From: Bacteroidota bacterium | GTDB taxonomy: Bacteria; Bacteroidota; Bacteroidia; UKL13-3 | Assembly (NCBI GenBank): GCA_027484685.1 | Contig: JAIXSO010000020.1 | Coordinates: forward strand, 62,001 to 126,000 | Reading direction: 5' to 3' | DNA: 64,000 bases | Shown here: positions 9,178 through 18,525 of the stretch, one piece after another | How positions within the stretch are numbered: the stretch's first letter is position 1 | Layout of the letters: the number at the start of each line of letters is the position of its first letter | Made by a program: the position numbers and the translations under genes | The notes under the pieces: generated by a model | The model's input: the letters and a program-made list of their open reading frames with translations, nothing else | Databases searched by the model: none | Told to the model about the DNA's origin: nothing

Positions 9178-9648
9178 TTGAAATTAAGTTACAACTTTCG
9201 GTATATTATTTTGCCTATTAAAATAAAGCCTAATTTGATTTGCTTATTGACCTTATTTTTTGTGTTGATAGCCAATTTAGGGAGGACACAAATTAATAAT
9301 AATAACTTTTCCTTTAAGGATATTTACGGAAATAATATAACGGTAGCAAACTATGATAAACTACCGGCTCCATTTGATACAACCTTTTTTAAATTAAACC
9401 TTACAGGACTATACTTCAATAAACAACTAACCGAAAAACCTATTCTATTTGATTATACTATTTCGGATTTAAAATGGACTAAAAAGAAAAATGAAGTTGA
9501 ATTTTCTTTGAGCATTATTCCTGATACTAAAGAAATTGAAGAGATTTTAAAGTATTTAGGAGGACCAAATCATTATAGCATGAAGGTATCAATAGAAGAA
9601 CATAAACTTCGAATTGATAAAATTAAATTTTTATACGGAGAAATATAA
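9178..9648 (+). CDS. Exported hypothetical protein
   Basis: 156 residues with a TTG start; no ATG lies near the N-terminus. A basic leader is followed by a hydrophobic segment (KPNLICLLTLFFVLIANLGRTQ) that looks like a signal peptide with a long N-region. The remainder is small and Lys/Asn/Ile-rich with no recognised motif. A codon error at the start is possible, but the signal-like segment supports a real exported product. Confidence 0.5.
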   Translation: MKLSYNFRYIILPIKIKPNLICLLTLFFVLIANLGRTQINNNNFSFKDIYGNNITVANYDKLPAPFDTTFFKLNLTGLYFNKQLTEKPILFDYTISDLKWTKKKNEVEFSLSIIPDTKEIEEILKYLGGPNHYSMKVSIEEHKLRIDKIKFLYGEI

Positions 9649-9706
9649 AAACCGATAGACGGATTAAGTTTTTTTTGAAACCGTTAAGTTTTCGAATCAA
9701 CTTTTA

Positions 9707-10159
9707 TTACAAAATCTCTAATACTTTTTCCGGTGGGCGGGCTATAATGGCCTTGTTGCCATTTACTACAATTGGCCTTTCAATTAAAATAGGATTTTGA
9801 GCCAAAACCGTTATCCACTCATCTTCCGAATATTGTTTGTCTTTATAGTTTTCTTTAAATATACTTTCTCCTTTTCGTATTAAATCAAAAGCATTGATAT
9901 TTAGCTTTTTTAAAAGTGCTTTTATTTGGCTAGCTGTTAAAGGATTTTTCAAGTATTCAATTACTTTAAAATCTGCATTTTTTTTGGTTAAAATAGCCAA
10001 CGCATCGCGGCTTTTACCGCAGCGGTTATTATGGTAAATTTCTATCATATCAGTTTTGTTTAAAATTGGATTATTGGTACACCAATTGCAATCAGAAAAG
10101 TCATCTAAAAAACCTCTTCCTTCGCATTGAGGACAAATATAACCGCACGTTTGAGCCAT
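9707..10159 (-). CDS. ArsC/Spx-family thioredoxin-fold protein with Cys-rich N-terminal extension
   Basis: 150 residues. From Met38 the protein is a typical ArsC-like domain: MIEIYHNNRCGKSRDAL carries the catalytic-type Cys, and ERPIVVNGNKAIIARPPEKVL is the conserved C-terminal RPI motif. Members reduce arsenate or act as related thiol oxidoreductases. The 37 residues before it contain five Cys (CGYICPQCEGRG…DCNWC), including a CxxCxGxG element like half of a DnaJ zinc repeat. Translation might instead start at 10048, giving a plain 113-residue ArsC. The frame is continuous and the ORF begins cleanly with ATG. It lies 36 bases downstream of the M28 peptidase and may be co-transcribed with it. 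Confidence 0.75.
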   Translation of the reverse strand: MAQTCGYICPQCEGRGFLDDFSDCNWCTNNPILNKTDMIEIYHNNRCGKSRDALAILTKKNADFKVIEYLKNPLTASQIKALLKKLNINAFDLIRKGESIFKENYKDKQYSEDEWITVLAQNPILIERPIVVNGNKAIIARPPEKVLEIL

Positions 10160-10195
10160 TCGCTTACAAATATATCATTTGCTTTTTAATTCATG

Positions 10196-11110
10196 CTAAA
10201 TTGCTAATAGACTTAAATAAACACCATCAATAACTTGGCTCATTCTTTTTATATCAAGGGTTTCTATGGTGTCGGTGTTTTGGTGGTAATTTTTATTTCT
10301 ATAAAATGAGGTGTCAGTTATCATTAAGGCACTAAAACCCAATTTCCAATAATTTAAATGGTCAGAAAAATCAATTCCTGTAAGGCTTGGGATACCAGTA
10401 AATTTTTTAGTTCGTATCACTTTTGTTTTTTTATAATTATTACAAAATTTTCGAGCAAATTTTCCTGCACCAAACTTTTTTACCAAAGTTATATAATTGC
10501 CTTTATTGCCATAAAACCAACTTAAAATACCAATTGGGTATTGTTGCGATTTTTTTTCATCGGTAAAATAACCAATCATTTCTAACGAAATCATTCCTAA
10601 AACTTGGTTTTTTATTGGCTCTAAAGATTTTGCATGAATATAACTGCCCATGTGTTCTGTTCTGAAAAAAGGCGGTTCTTCCAAAGTGTAAGCCACTAAA
10701 TCAACCCTACAGTTTAGTTTTTTGCCTTTAAGTAAGCGAGCTAATTCCAATAGCCCAACTATTCCACTTGCATTGTCGTCAGCTCCTTGTTGATTGCTGC
10801 ATACATCATAATGTGCGCCAATAATTATTCGTTTTTTGTTTTCAGTACCAAACGATGCAATCACATTTTTGAAAGTATTGCCATCTACTTGATAATTTTG
10901 TGTTTGCGTGCTATCAGCATATTTTTCAAAAACAGCGTTTATAAATAGAGCGGTATTGTTTAATTGCTCTATATTATTGTAAGTCCTAAATTGAGGAGTT
11001 TGCGTTAAAGCTATTAAGTGTTGTTTTATCAATGCTGTATCCGACAAATTATTTGATTTACCTTTTATGGCAATTGCTAATGATAAAAAAATGAAAAAGG
11101 CTTTTTTCAT
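10196..11110 (-). CDS. Secreted M28-family zinc aminopeptidase
   Basis: 304 residues with an N-terminal signal peptide (MKKAFFIFLSLAIAIKGKS). The di-zinc site is visible: IIIGAHYDVCSNQQGADDNASG (His and bridging Asp), the catalytic Glu pair in TLEEPPFF, and later ligands in GIDFSDHLNYWKLG and YHQNTDTIETLD. Enzymes of this family cleave N-terminal residues from peptides. The export signal and the lack of a sorting domain suggest a periplasmic location, in keeping with peptide scavenging. Confidence 0.85.
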   Translation of the reverse strand: MKKAFFIFLSLAIAIKGKSNNLSDTALIKQHLIALTQTPQFRTYNNIEQLNNTALFINAVFEKYADSTQTQNYQVDGNTFKNVIASFGTENKKRIIIGAHYDVCSNQQGADDNASGIVGLLELARLLKGKKLNCRVDLVAYTLEEPPFFRTEHMGSYIHAKSLEPIKNQVLGMISLEMIGYFTDEKKSQQYPIGILSWFYGNKGNYITLVKKFGAGKFARKFCNNYKKTKVIRTKKFTGIPSLTGIDFSDHLNYWKLGFSALMITDTSFYRNKNYHQNTDTIETLDIKRMSQVIDGVYLSLLAI

Positions 11111-11345
11111 GCTGAATAGGTTTTGGCTTTATTTATTTTACCTATACGTGTTAGAAGCTAAAAGTTTACAGGTTTTGTTTCAATTAGTTAAAATTTGCAC
11201 TTAGATTACTGTATGTTAAATTGATATCATTTGCATTATTTTGGTTATTTTAAAACAAATAATTTTTTAAAACAGTAAAACAACTTATTTATGCAACTAG
11301 TTGATAGTATAAATATACTATTACAAACACAATATTAAATAAAAA

Positions 11346-13871
11346 ATGAAGAAAAGAGTCAGTTGTTTTTTTGCTTGTATGCTTAGTTTTTTTGCGTTTG
11401 CGCAAACCAATAATCAAACAGCTGAAATTTTAGGAACTACATTTAATACCAGAAATTACAACAAAATAATAGCTGAATACGATTTGTATTGGCAAAATAA
11501 CCCCAACAGAACTAAAAAAGGTTCGGGCTTTAAAGTGTACCAACGTTGGAAAGAATATTGGGCATATTACTTAAATAGCGATAGCACGCTAATGACTGGT
11601 GCCGAAATAGAAAGAGAGTTTTTAATTGCGAGAATGGTGGGTAAATCATTAAGCAAAACTGCCGATAGTATTGATAATAGCAATTGGATTCCATTAGGGC
11701 CTTTTACCCACGAAAATCAAGGTTCGTGGAGCTCAGGGCAAGGTAGGGTTAATGTTTCTACCGTTGATCCAAACGACCCCAATACCATTTATATTGGTGC
11801 GCCTAATGGAGGAATTTGGAAAACTACTGATAACGGTAACACTTGGAAAATTATTTGTGATAGTACTTTAATTTCTGGTGTTTCGGGCATTGCGGTTGAT
11901 TATAACGACCCCAATATCATTTATGTTTCAACGGGTGATGAAGATACCGATGAAAACCCCACGGTTGGAATTTTTAAAACTACCGATGGTGGACAAACTT
12001 GGGTTAAAACTAATTTTCCAACCAATGTTCTTAAAACTGGCGAAATTTTAATTAATCCAAATAACCCTAATATGCTTTGGTTGGTTAGTTCTGGTGGTAT
12101 TTTTAAAAGCATTGATGCAGGCAATAATTGGGTTAGGAAATACAATTTTGTAAGTAAAGAAATTAGGTTGATACCTGGCAATCCAACTACTATTTATGCG
12201 GTTTCAATAGTGGGAAGTACGGTAAGTTTTTTAAAATCGACTGATGAAGGCGAAACCTTTACTGTAACACAAACCTTTACCAATGCTGGTCGCACGGTTA
12301 TGGCAGTAACTCCAGCTAATCCTAATTATGTATATTTACTGGTTTCAAATAGTAACAAAACATTTAAAGGAGTTTATAAATCAACCGATAGGGGACAAAC
12401 CTTTACAACACAAAATACCTCCACTGATATTTATGATGGTGCTACGCAAAGCGATTACGATTTGGCCATTGCTGCCTCGGATGTAAATGCAGAAATAATT
12501 TTTACAGGCTGTTTAAATATTTGGAAATCAACTAATGGTGGCTTAAATTTTACTAGATACAATAATTGGAGTAATCCAAGTAGTCCTCAATACACCCATG
12601 CCGATATTCACGATTTGAAGTTTTATAATAAAAAACTTTATGCAGGAACTGATGGCGGCATTTATGTTTCGGATATTGGGGTGAATACTTTTACAGACCT
12701 CACAGTTAATGGTTTAAACATCAGTCAGTTTTACAGATTAGATGTGGCACAATCAAAAATTACCGGAATAGCAGGTGGATTGCAAGATAATGGTGGGTAT
12801 TCGTTTGCCAACAATGCTTGGGTTAATTATCATGGTGCCGATGGAATGGATGCAGCCATTGACCCAACCAATATAAACCAACATTATGGTTTTATTCAAA
12901 ATGGCGGTAGCCTTTATAATATTGATGTAACTTTACCAGGAGCCAGTGGATTTTTTTCAGCCAGTGGTCCATTTACCGAAAATGGTAATTGGATAACGCC
13001 TTTAGAATTTGGAAATGGTGGAACTTTATATGCTGGTTATAGAAGTTTGTATCGTTTTGATTTTGGAGATTTTGCTAAAGTTTCAACTACAATATTTACT
13101 AATAATATCAAACAAATTAGGGTACATCCTACCAACGATTTAATTGTGTTATTGTCAGATGAATCAAGGTTGTATATTTCTGATGGAACTGAAAACTATA
13201 AATTCAAACAATTAACTACTTTGCCTATTGGCAATTTAAAAAACTTTGATTTTAATAGAAATAATCCAGCCATTATTTATGCCATGAGCAATGCTGGCAT
13301 TTATAAATCATTAGATACCGGAAGTACTTGGGTAAACATAACTTATAACTTACCAAGTGGGGCTAAAAATGCGCTTGCACATCAAGCTAGTAGTTATAAT
13401 AATACTGTTTATGTGGCCACCAATAAAGCAGTTTATTACATCAACGATTCGCTAACCGAATGGAAATTATTTAGCAATAATATTCCTAATACCACCATTA
13501 CCGACATTGAAATAAACAATATTGAAAACCATGTTTTGATTTCGACTTATGGTAGAGGAATTTGGCGTTCACCTGTTGCTTTATCAAGCCTTAAAATAAA
13601 ACCAATTGACCCAAATCCAACCGATACCAATATGGCTGATTTGGTTTTGTTTCCAAATCCTGTAAGGGATATTGCGCATATTAATACCACCATTGATGAG
13701 CCTGTAACTTTAAAAGTATTTAACATGGCGGGGCAATTAATGCTGAACCAAAATTTTGAAACGTTGGATAGAACTACCAATTTAGATTTTACCCATTTAG
13801 CTTCGGGTACTTATGTGTTAAACTTAACATCAGCCAAGCATTTAATTACCAAAATATTTATTAAGTATTAG
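11346..13871 (+). CDS. T9SS cargo protein with sortilin/BNR-type beta-propeller
   Basis: 841 residues: signal peptide (MKKRVSCFFACMLSFFAFAQ), a long region of Asp-box-like repeats (GNTWKIICD, GGQTWVKTNF, GNNWVRKY, GETFTVTQTF, GQTFTTQNT, GLNFTRYNN, GSTWVNITYN) forming a VPS10/BNR propeller, and a C-terminal type A sorting domain (VLFPNPVRDIAHINT… KVFNMAGQLMLNQNF… LASGTYVLNL… KIFIKY). The sorting domain directs export through the type IX system. Similar propellers bind or cleave glycans, but no catalytic residues can be assigned here. A 56-bp copy of its 3' end occurs at 15315. Confidence 0.88.
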   Translation: MKKRVSCFFACMLSFFAFAQTNNQTAEILGTTFNTRNYNKIIAEYDLYWQNNPNRTKKGSGFKVYQRWKEYWAYYLNSDSTLMTGAEIEREFLIARMVGKSLSKTADSIDNSNWIPLGPFTHENQGSWSSGQGRVNVSTVDPNDPNTIYIGAPNGGIWKTTDNGNTWKIICDSTLISGVSGIAVDYNDPNIIYVSTGDEDTDENPTVGIFKTTDGGQTWVKTNFPTNVLKTGEILINPNNPNMLWLVSSGGIFKSIDAGNNWVRKYNFVSKEIRLIPGNPTTIYAVSIVGSTVSFLKSTDEGETFTVTQTFTNAGRTVMAVTPANPNYVYLLVSNSNKTFKGVYKSTDRGQTFTTQNTSTDIYDGATQSDYDLAIAASDVNAEIIFTGCLNIWKSTNGGLNFTRYNNWSNPSSPQYTHADIHDLKFYNKKLYAGTDGGIYVSDIGVNTFTDLTVNGLNISQFYRLDVAQSKITGIAGGLQDNGGYSFANNAWVNYHGADGMDAAIDPTNINQHYGFIQNGGSLYNIDVTLPGASGFFSASGPFTENGNWITPLEFGNGGTLYAGYRSLYRFDFGDFAKVSTTIFTNNIKQIRVHPTNDLIVLLSDESRLYISDGTENYKFKQLTTLPIGNLKNFDFNRNNPAIIYAMSNAGIYKSLDTGSTWVNITYNLPSGAKNALAHQASSYNNTVYVATNKAVYYINDSLTEWKLFSNNIPNTTITDIEINNIENHVLISTYGRGIWRSPVALSSLKIKPIDPNPTDTNMADLVLFPNPVRDIAHINTTIDEPVTLKVFNMAGQLMLNQNFETLDRTTNLDFTHLASGTYVLNLTSAKHLITKIFIKY

Positions 13872-13890
13872 GGTTTGTTTTCTGTTATTC

Positions 13891-14297
13891 AACTCCTTCG
13901 GAGTTGTTTAAATGGCTGTTTGTTTTCCACCGAGTTTCACTCGGTGCTATTTAAATTAAACTCCTTCGGAGTTTTGTAATAATAGTTTTATTTAAAACAT
14001 TTAAACGCAAAATACTTGAAATTAATATTTTACGTTTATGTCAATTATTCAACTCCTTCGGAGTTGTTTTTGGTTGTTGTTTTGCCTTTCCACCGAGTTT
14101 CACTCGGTGCTATTTAAATTGAACTCCTTCGGAGTTTTGCAAGAATAGTTTTTGTGAAATCTGATATGTGTAAAAACTAATAATCATCACTTTATGGTTT
14201 AATTAGTAAATCAACTCCAAAGGAGTTGAATATGAATAGCTCTGCATGAAATGCAGGGTAAACAATGAGTTTTAAGCATACAACTCCGAAGGAGTTG
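13891..14297 (+). repeat. Palindromic intergenic repeat block (AACTCCTTCGGAGTT family)
   Basis: Two ~90-bp units (from 13891 and from 14051) each contain AACTCCTTCGGAGTT, then ACCGAGT-TTC-ACTCGGT, then AACTCCTTCGGAGTT again (13891, 13929, 13959; 14051, 14092, 14122). A third, diverged unit runs from 14212 to 14297, with CAACTCCAAAGGAGTTG, the hairpin CTGCATGAAATGCAG, and CAACTCCGAAGGAGTTG. The block fills the convergent space between the T9SS gene and the minus-strand gene at 14316. It looks like a REP-type element unrelated to the family around the RAYT gene. Confidence 0.85.
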
Positions 14298-14315
14298 AAT
14301 TATTGAATTTTTGTT

Positions 14316-15215
14316 TTATTTATTCTTTATAAAAAATAAAGCAATAGTTACTCCAATGGCAATTGATGGAATTAAGATCCAAATAAGGTGATTTTTTTTG
14401 TTTTCGATTTTATGGTAAACATTGCAATCGCTACCATCGTTACTTTCTAAATTATTACTTTCTTTTTCTTTTGAAGGGCTATTAAATTTAATTGGTTGAG
14501 TTTCGGTTGAAATATTTCCACTTGCATCCACAATTGAAAAAGTGGCTTCATAAGCTTGGTTTTGCTCAAAACTAAATTCTCCTGAACACATTCCATGTCC
14601 AATTTCAAAATAAGAAGAGTCAGGTGTAATATAATAATCTTTGGTGATGTTTGTTTTTAGGTTTTTTATTTTAGCATAAACTAAAGTAGGCGAATTATCG
14701 GAAATACAACCGCAAAATCTAACATATAACTCTGGTCCACAGCCATAAAAAATAGTTCTTTTAGATTGATAGCTTGGTGGTTTAATCCACGTAGGATTTT
14801 GGTTATCTGTTAAATCACTAACTGTCCAATTGGTTGTTTCATTTTCAAAATCCGATTTTTCGTTTTCATCAAGGCTGTCAATATGTAGTTTGTAATTTCG
14901 GCCAGCAATTAAATTTGATTTTGGCTTAAGAATGGCTTGAGTTAAGTTATAACCGCCCTCAATTGTTTTTAAAACAATTAGTTTTACAGTGTCTGTTTCC
15001 GAAACTAAATAAATAGCATTTTTTTTATTTAAGTTATTAATTAAAGTTTGTGATGACTCATAACCTTCTACTACAAAAATAGAGTTGGTACTAATTTGGT
15101 TTGTTTTAGGAAATACCTGTATTCCTGAAAAAAGGCACTTGGCAGAGCTTTTAATTGCGCTAAAGGATATTATTGTAAGCCAAATAATTATTTTGAAGCA
15201 ATGAATATTTTTCAT
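14316..15215 (-). CDS. Exported hypothetical protein with C-terminal membrane anchor
   Basis: 299 residues. A signal peptide (MKNIHCFKIIIWLTIISFSAIKSSAK) is followed by a ~225-residue extracytoplasmic region with Ig-like beta character, including GYNLTQAILKPKSNL and YEATFSIVDASGNIST, and several Cys (GCGPELYVRFCGC). A short low-complexity linker (SPSKEKESNNLESNDG) and one C-terminal helix (LIWILIPSIAIGVTIALFFIK) ending in Lys complete it. The protein is probably periplasm-facing and anchored at both processing sites. No family was recognised. Confidence 0.6.
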   Translation of the reverse strand: MKNIHCFKIIIWLTIISFSAIKSSAKCLFSGIQVFPKTNQISTNSIFVVEGYESSQTLINNLNKKNAIYLVSETDTVKLIVLKTIEGGYNLTQAILKPKSNLIAGRNYKLHIDSLDENEKSDFENETTNWTVSDLTDNQNPTWIKPPSYQSKRTIFYGCGPELYVRFCGCISDNSPTLVYAKIKNLKTNITKDYYITPDSSYFEIGHGMCSGEFSFEQNQAYEATFSIVDASGNISTETQPIKFNSPSKEKESNNLESNDGSDCNVYHKIENKKNHLIWILIPSIAIGVTIALFFIKNK

Positions 15216-15314
15216 GATTAATGAGCTCGTTTTGTATAATTTTGATAATAATTATAGTCAAAAAAACCAGTGTAATGGTTTGCTAAAGCCCTAAAAATAG
15301 TTGGTAATTTATAA

Positions 15315-15370
15315 TTAAACTTAACATCAGCCAAGCATTTAATTACCAAAATGTTTATTAAGTATTAGGG
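15315..15370 (+). pseudogene. Remnant: copy of the 3' end of the T9SS cargo gene
   Basis: These 56 bases match 13818-13873 with a single change (atg for ata). They encode the last 17 residues of the sorting domain (…SAKHLITKMFIKY), the stop codon and a few bases after it. Upstream sequence is unrelated and has no open frame leading into it. This is most simply the stump of a deleted tandem paralog, or a recombination scar. It lies between two minus-strand genes. Confidence 0.8.
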
Positions 15371-15408
15371 ATTGTTGATGTTATTAGTTTACAAAATGAG
15401 CATTATTT

Positions 15409-16206
15409 TTAATGCCCGCTTTTAGTATTTACCTTGCGTTGCCACCATTTCCTTTTTCCTTTTCTTACTATTACAACATCACCTCTTAATTCAGTGGCTG
15501 GTAATAGACCAATTCTACAACCATAATTTAAGGTATTTAAATTATTGCTGTCTGTGGAACTTTTTAGTAAATCAATCTTTTGTGTTAGATTAGTTTTATC
15601 AATTTTAAATTCTGTGCTTTTATAACCGATGTAACGAACAATAAGCGTAATACTATCAATTGGTAATTCATTTGGAATGGTAATTTTAAACTTTCCTTCT
15701 ATATCAGTAGCCACAACCTTATTGGTATTCTTAAGTTTGATTATCGCACCAAATATTGGTTCTTGATTTGTTGAATCAAGAACAATTCCATGAAGAATAT
15801 TTACTAAGCTATCCGTTGGATTTTCTGTGTTTTCAATTTCATTGCTTATAAATTCTTCGTTATAAATTGGAATTGAAATTTCTGTTTTATTTGAAATTAC
15901 ATTGGCCGATTGCACATTTTTGGTGCTTCCTAACAATAATAATCCGGCCAATAATTTGTAAAAACTAGGAGTACTTTTGCTTTCTTGGATTGAAATGATA
16001 CGATTAAGTTGGTCTGTATTTAAATTGCCACATAATCTACCTGAACTTTTTTCTAAGAGTTTTACAATTTCTGAGTCGGATAGAGTAGTGAAATCAATAA
16101 CTGTTTTGGAACAATTGGAACAATATCTTCCACTGCCTTCATGCTTCATTAAGTTCCAGTTTTCTTTACAAGGATTGTCAATATTTAGAATATATTCTTG
16201 TTTCAT
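15409..16206 (-). CDS. Carboxypeptidase-regulatory-like domain protein with Cys-rich N-terminus
   Basis: 265 residues. The N-terminus (CKENWNLMKHEGSGRYCSNCSKTVIDFTTLSDSEIVKLL… GRLCGNL) is a small four-Cys module often found ahead of such proteins in this phylum. A weak hydrophobic stretch (FYKLLAGLLLLGSTKNVQSAN) follows, then a CarbopepD_reg_2-like beta-sandwich (LHGIVLDSTNQEPIFGAIIKLKNTNKVVATDIEGKF…). The tail is basic (RKGKRKWWQRKVNTKSGH). The module order suggests a cytoplasmic Cys-rich head, one membrane helix and a periplasmic beta-domain. No function is known. Confidence 0.65.
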   Translation of the reverse strand: MKQEYILNIDNPCKENWNLMKHEGSGRYCSNCSKTVIDFTTLSDSEIVKLLEKSSGRLCGNLNTDQLNRIISIQESKSTPSFYKLLAGLLLLGSTKNVQSANVISNKTEISIPIYNEEFISNEIENTENPTDSLVNILHGIVLDSTNQEPIFGAIIKLKNTNKVVATDIEGKFKITIPNELPIDSITLIVRYIGYKSTEFKIDKTNLTQKIDLLKSSTDSNNLNTLNYGCRIGLLPATELRGDVVIVRKGKRKWWQRKVNTKSGH

Positions 16207-16295
16207 CAGTTGTTTTACATGAATTATTATTACAAAACTATTTATTAAAATAATTAAAACAAGTTAAGTAATTTATATGCTATCAATATAAACGC

Positions 16296-16320
16296 AAAAA
16301 GCCCAAGTTTTCACTTGGGC
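16296..16320 (-). terminator. Rho-independent terminator for the DEAD-box gene
   Basis: Read on the minus strand: GCCCAAGT, loop GAAA, ACTTGGGC, then TTTTTG. The 8-bp stem lies ~60 bases after the helicase stop. Confidence 0.85.
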
Positions 16321-16334
16321 TCTTATAAAATGCT

Positions 16335-16376
16335 ATCAACCGACAACTATCAACCGACAACCATCAACTGACAACT
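16335..16376. repeat. Three tandem 14-bp units
   Basis: ATCAACCGACAACT occurs three times head to tail, with one or two changes, between the helicase terminator and its stop codon. Similar A/C-rich short tandems occur upstream of the HD gene and at the window end. Confidence 0.8.
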
Positions 16377-16378
16377 AA

Positions 16379-18322
16379 CTAATCTCTTCTACGTCTTCTT
16401 TCACCAGCAGGTTTGTCGCCACTTGGTCTATCGCCATAGCTTCTGTTACGTCCGCCATCTCTGGTTCCGTAACCGCTTCTTTCGGTAGTTCCTTCGCTGC
16501 GGCCATAGCTGCTTCTGTCGCTTCTTTCAGTTCTTGGTGCTCTTTCTCTGTCTCCGCCTCTTTCTCTATCACCTCCGCTGCTGCGTCTTCTTTCGCCACC
16601 ACCATAGCTTGAGCTTCCGCCTTCGCTTCTGCGGCTGCTGTATCCGCCACCACTTCTTCCGCCTCTATCTCCTCCGCGGCCTCCTCTGCCTTCGCGCGAA
16701 CCACCTGGTTTTTCACCACTTAATTCTGCTCTAACAGGTCTGCCTTCGTAAGTATTGCCATTTAAAGCAGTAATTACTTTTTCGGCTAATTCTTCTTTTA
16801 CATCTACAAAGCTAAATACACCACTTACATCTACATGTAATTCTTTCCAATCTAACTTACTTTCTTGAGCAACCCAATCTTTAAAACTGCGAATGTCAAA
16901 GCCATCTTTTTTACCTACACTCACAAAAATTCTTTGTCCGCGTACATTTCCACCACGTTCGCCTCTTTCACCATCTCTGGTTCTATCGCCCGAAGTTGTA
17001 TTTAAATCAGGAGCGTTTAAGTATTCAGCACTAAATCTGCGTAACTCTAACGAAAGGAATTTTTGAACCAATTCTTCCGAAGGTAAAGTTAATAACGGGC
17101 GCAAGCTAGTCATTACTTTATCATCAAAAATGCTTTCTTCAATTTCGGTATTTACAATGGTATCAATAAATGCTACTAATTTTTTATCGCGCACTTCTTC
17201 AGCACTTGGAATTAGTATTTTTTCAAATTTTACATTACTCAATCTTTCAATATCGCGTAATCTTCCATTTTCGCGCATGTTTAATAAAGTAAACGATACA
17301 CCTAATTTTCCAGCTCTACCTGTTCTACCACTTCTGTGTGTGTAGTTTTCAATATCATCTGGCAAGCTAAAATGGATTACGTGACTAATGCCTGAAACAT
17401 CAATACCGCGGGCAGCCACATCGGTTGCTAATAATATTTTGATGGCATGATGACGGAAACGGTTCATTACCTTTTCGCGTTGTCCTTGGCTTAAATCGCC
17501 ATGTAAACAATCGGCATTGTAACCATCTTTAATTAATTTATCGCTAATATCTTGTGTTTCGTGTTTGGTAGTACAAAATATAATGGCGTAAATATCATCG
17601 CTGTTAAAATCAACAAAACGTTTTAAGGCAGCATATTTATCGCGGGCATGTACTACAGCATATTGATGTGTAATGTTTACGTTACCCGAGTTAGATTTAC
17701 CAACTGTAATTTCAAAAGGATCGTTCATGTAACGGTTTGCAATGTTTCTGATGCTTTTTGGCATAGTTGCACTGAATAAACAAACGCGTTTTTCTTTAGG
17801 AGTTTCTGCTAAAATGTATTCTACATCTTCTTCAAAACCCATGTTTAGCATTTCATCTGCTTCGTCTAACACTACATATTTTACTGTAGAAATGTTAAGC
17901 GCTCTGCGGTTCATTAAATCCATTAAACGACCTGGAGTAGCCACAATAATGTGTGCACCACGTTTAATATCAGAAATTTGACGTTCAATACTACTTCCAC
18001 CGTACACTGCTACGATGTTAATACTAGATTTGTTTTTGCTGTAGTTACCTAAATCTTTGCTAATTTGCATGCAAAGCTCACGTGTAGGACAAATAACTAA
18101 AGCTTGAATAGTTCTGTTAGAAGGTTCAACAAGTTGAATAATTGGCAGGCCAAATGCTGCTGTTTTACCGGTTCCCGTCTGGGCTAATCCCAAAATATCT
18201 TGGCCTGTTTCTAAAAACACAGGAATAGACTGTTCCTGTATAGGCGTTGGAGTCTCAAACCCCATCTCTTGAATCGCATTCAAGATGGACGTTTCTACGC
18301 CCAAATCACTAAAATTTTTCAA
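16379..18322 (-). CDS. DEAD-box ATP-dependent RNA helicase with RGG-rich tail
   Basis: 647 residues. The complete helicase core is present: Q motif (FETPTPIQEQSIP), Walker A AQTGTGKTAAFG, DEAD box (VLDEADEMLNMGFEED), SAT, ARGIDVSGISHVIHF and HRSGRTGRAG. A DbpA-type RNA-binding domain lies at about residues 470-545 (RIFVSVGKKDGFDIRSFKDWV… GNTYEGRPVRAELSG). The last ~95 residues are Arg/Gly/Ser-rich (GGRGGDRGGRSGGGYSS…), a disordered RNA-binding tail. This is the CsdA/DeaD architecture, expected in ribosome assembly, RNA decay and cold adaptation. The tail is markedly more GC-rich than the rest. Confidence 0.93.
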   Translation of the reverse strand: MKNFSDLGVETSILNAIQEMGFETPTPIQEQSIPVFLETGQDILGLAQTGTGKTAAFGLPIIQLVEPSNRTIQALVICPTRELCMQISKDLGNYSKNKSSINIVAVYGGSSIERQISDIKRGAHIIVATPGRLMDLMNRRALNISTVKYVVLDEADEMLNMGFEEDVEYILAETPKEKRVCLFSATMPKSIRNIANRYMNDPFEITVGKSNSGNVNITHQYAVVHARDKYAALKRFVDFNSDDIYAIIFCTTKHETQDISDKLIKDGYNADCLHGDLSQGQREKVMNRFRHHAIKILLATDVAARGIDVSGISHVIHFSLPDDIENYTHRSGRTGRAGKLGVSFTLLNMRENGRLRDIERLSNVKFEKILIPSAEEVRDKKLVAFIDTIVNTEIEESIFDDKVMTSLRPLLTLPSEELVQKFLSLELRRFSAEYLNAPDLNTTSGDRTRDGERGERGGNVRGQRIFVSVGKKDGFDIRSFKDWVAQESKLDWKELHVDVSGVFSFVDVKEELAEKVITALNGNTYEGRPVRAELSGEKPGGSREGRGGRGGDRGGRSGGGYSSRRSEGGSSSYGGGERRRSSGGDRERGGDRERAPRTERSDRSSYGRSEGTTERSGYGTRDGGRNRSYGDRPSGDKPAGERRRRRD

Positions 18323-18525
18323 AGTACTTTATTAAAAATAAGCTGCAAATATAGCTTAATATTTGATATATTGGCTTTTAGTGACTTAAATAAGTTTTAA
18401 TGGTTGAATTGTTAGATGGTTTAATTGTTCTATGTTAGGTTGTTTTCTTGGTTTTATATGGTTGACTTTATTTCCATTATTTAACCTCATTGCTTATATT
18501 TGATTAACTATTTAACCTCCATAAC

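Noticed and set aside
16375-16734. ORFs overlapping the 3' part of the DEAD-box gene in other frames
   Set aside because: Produced by the GC-rich RGG tail; low-complexity Ala/Glu or Arg/Leu peptides.
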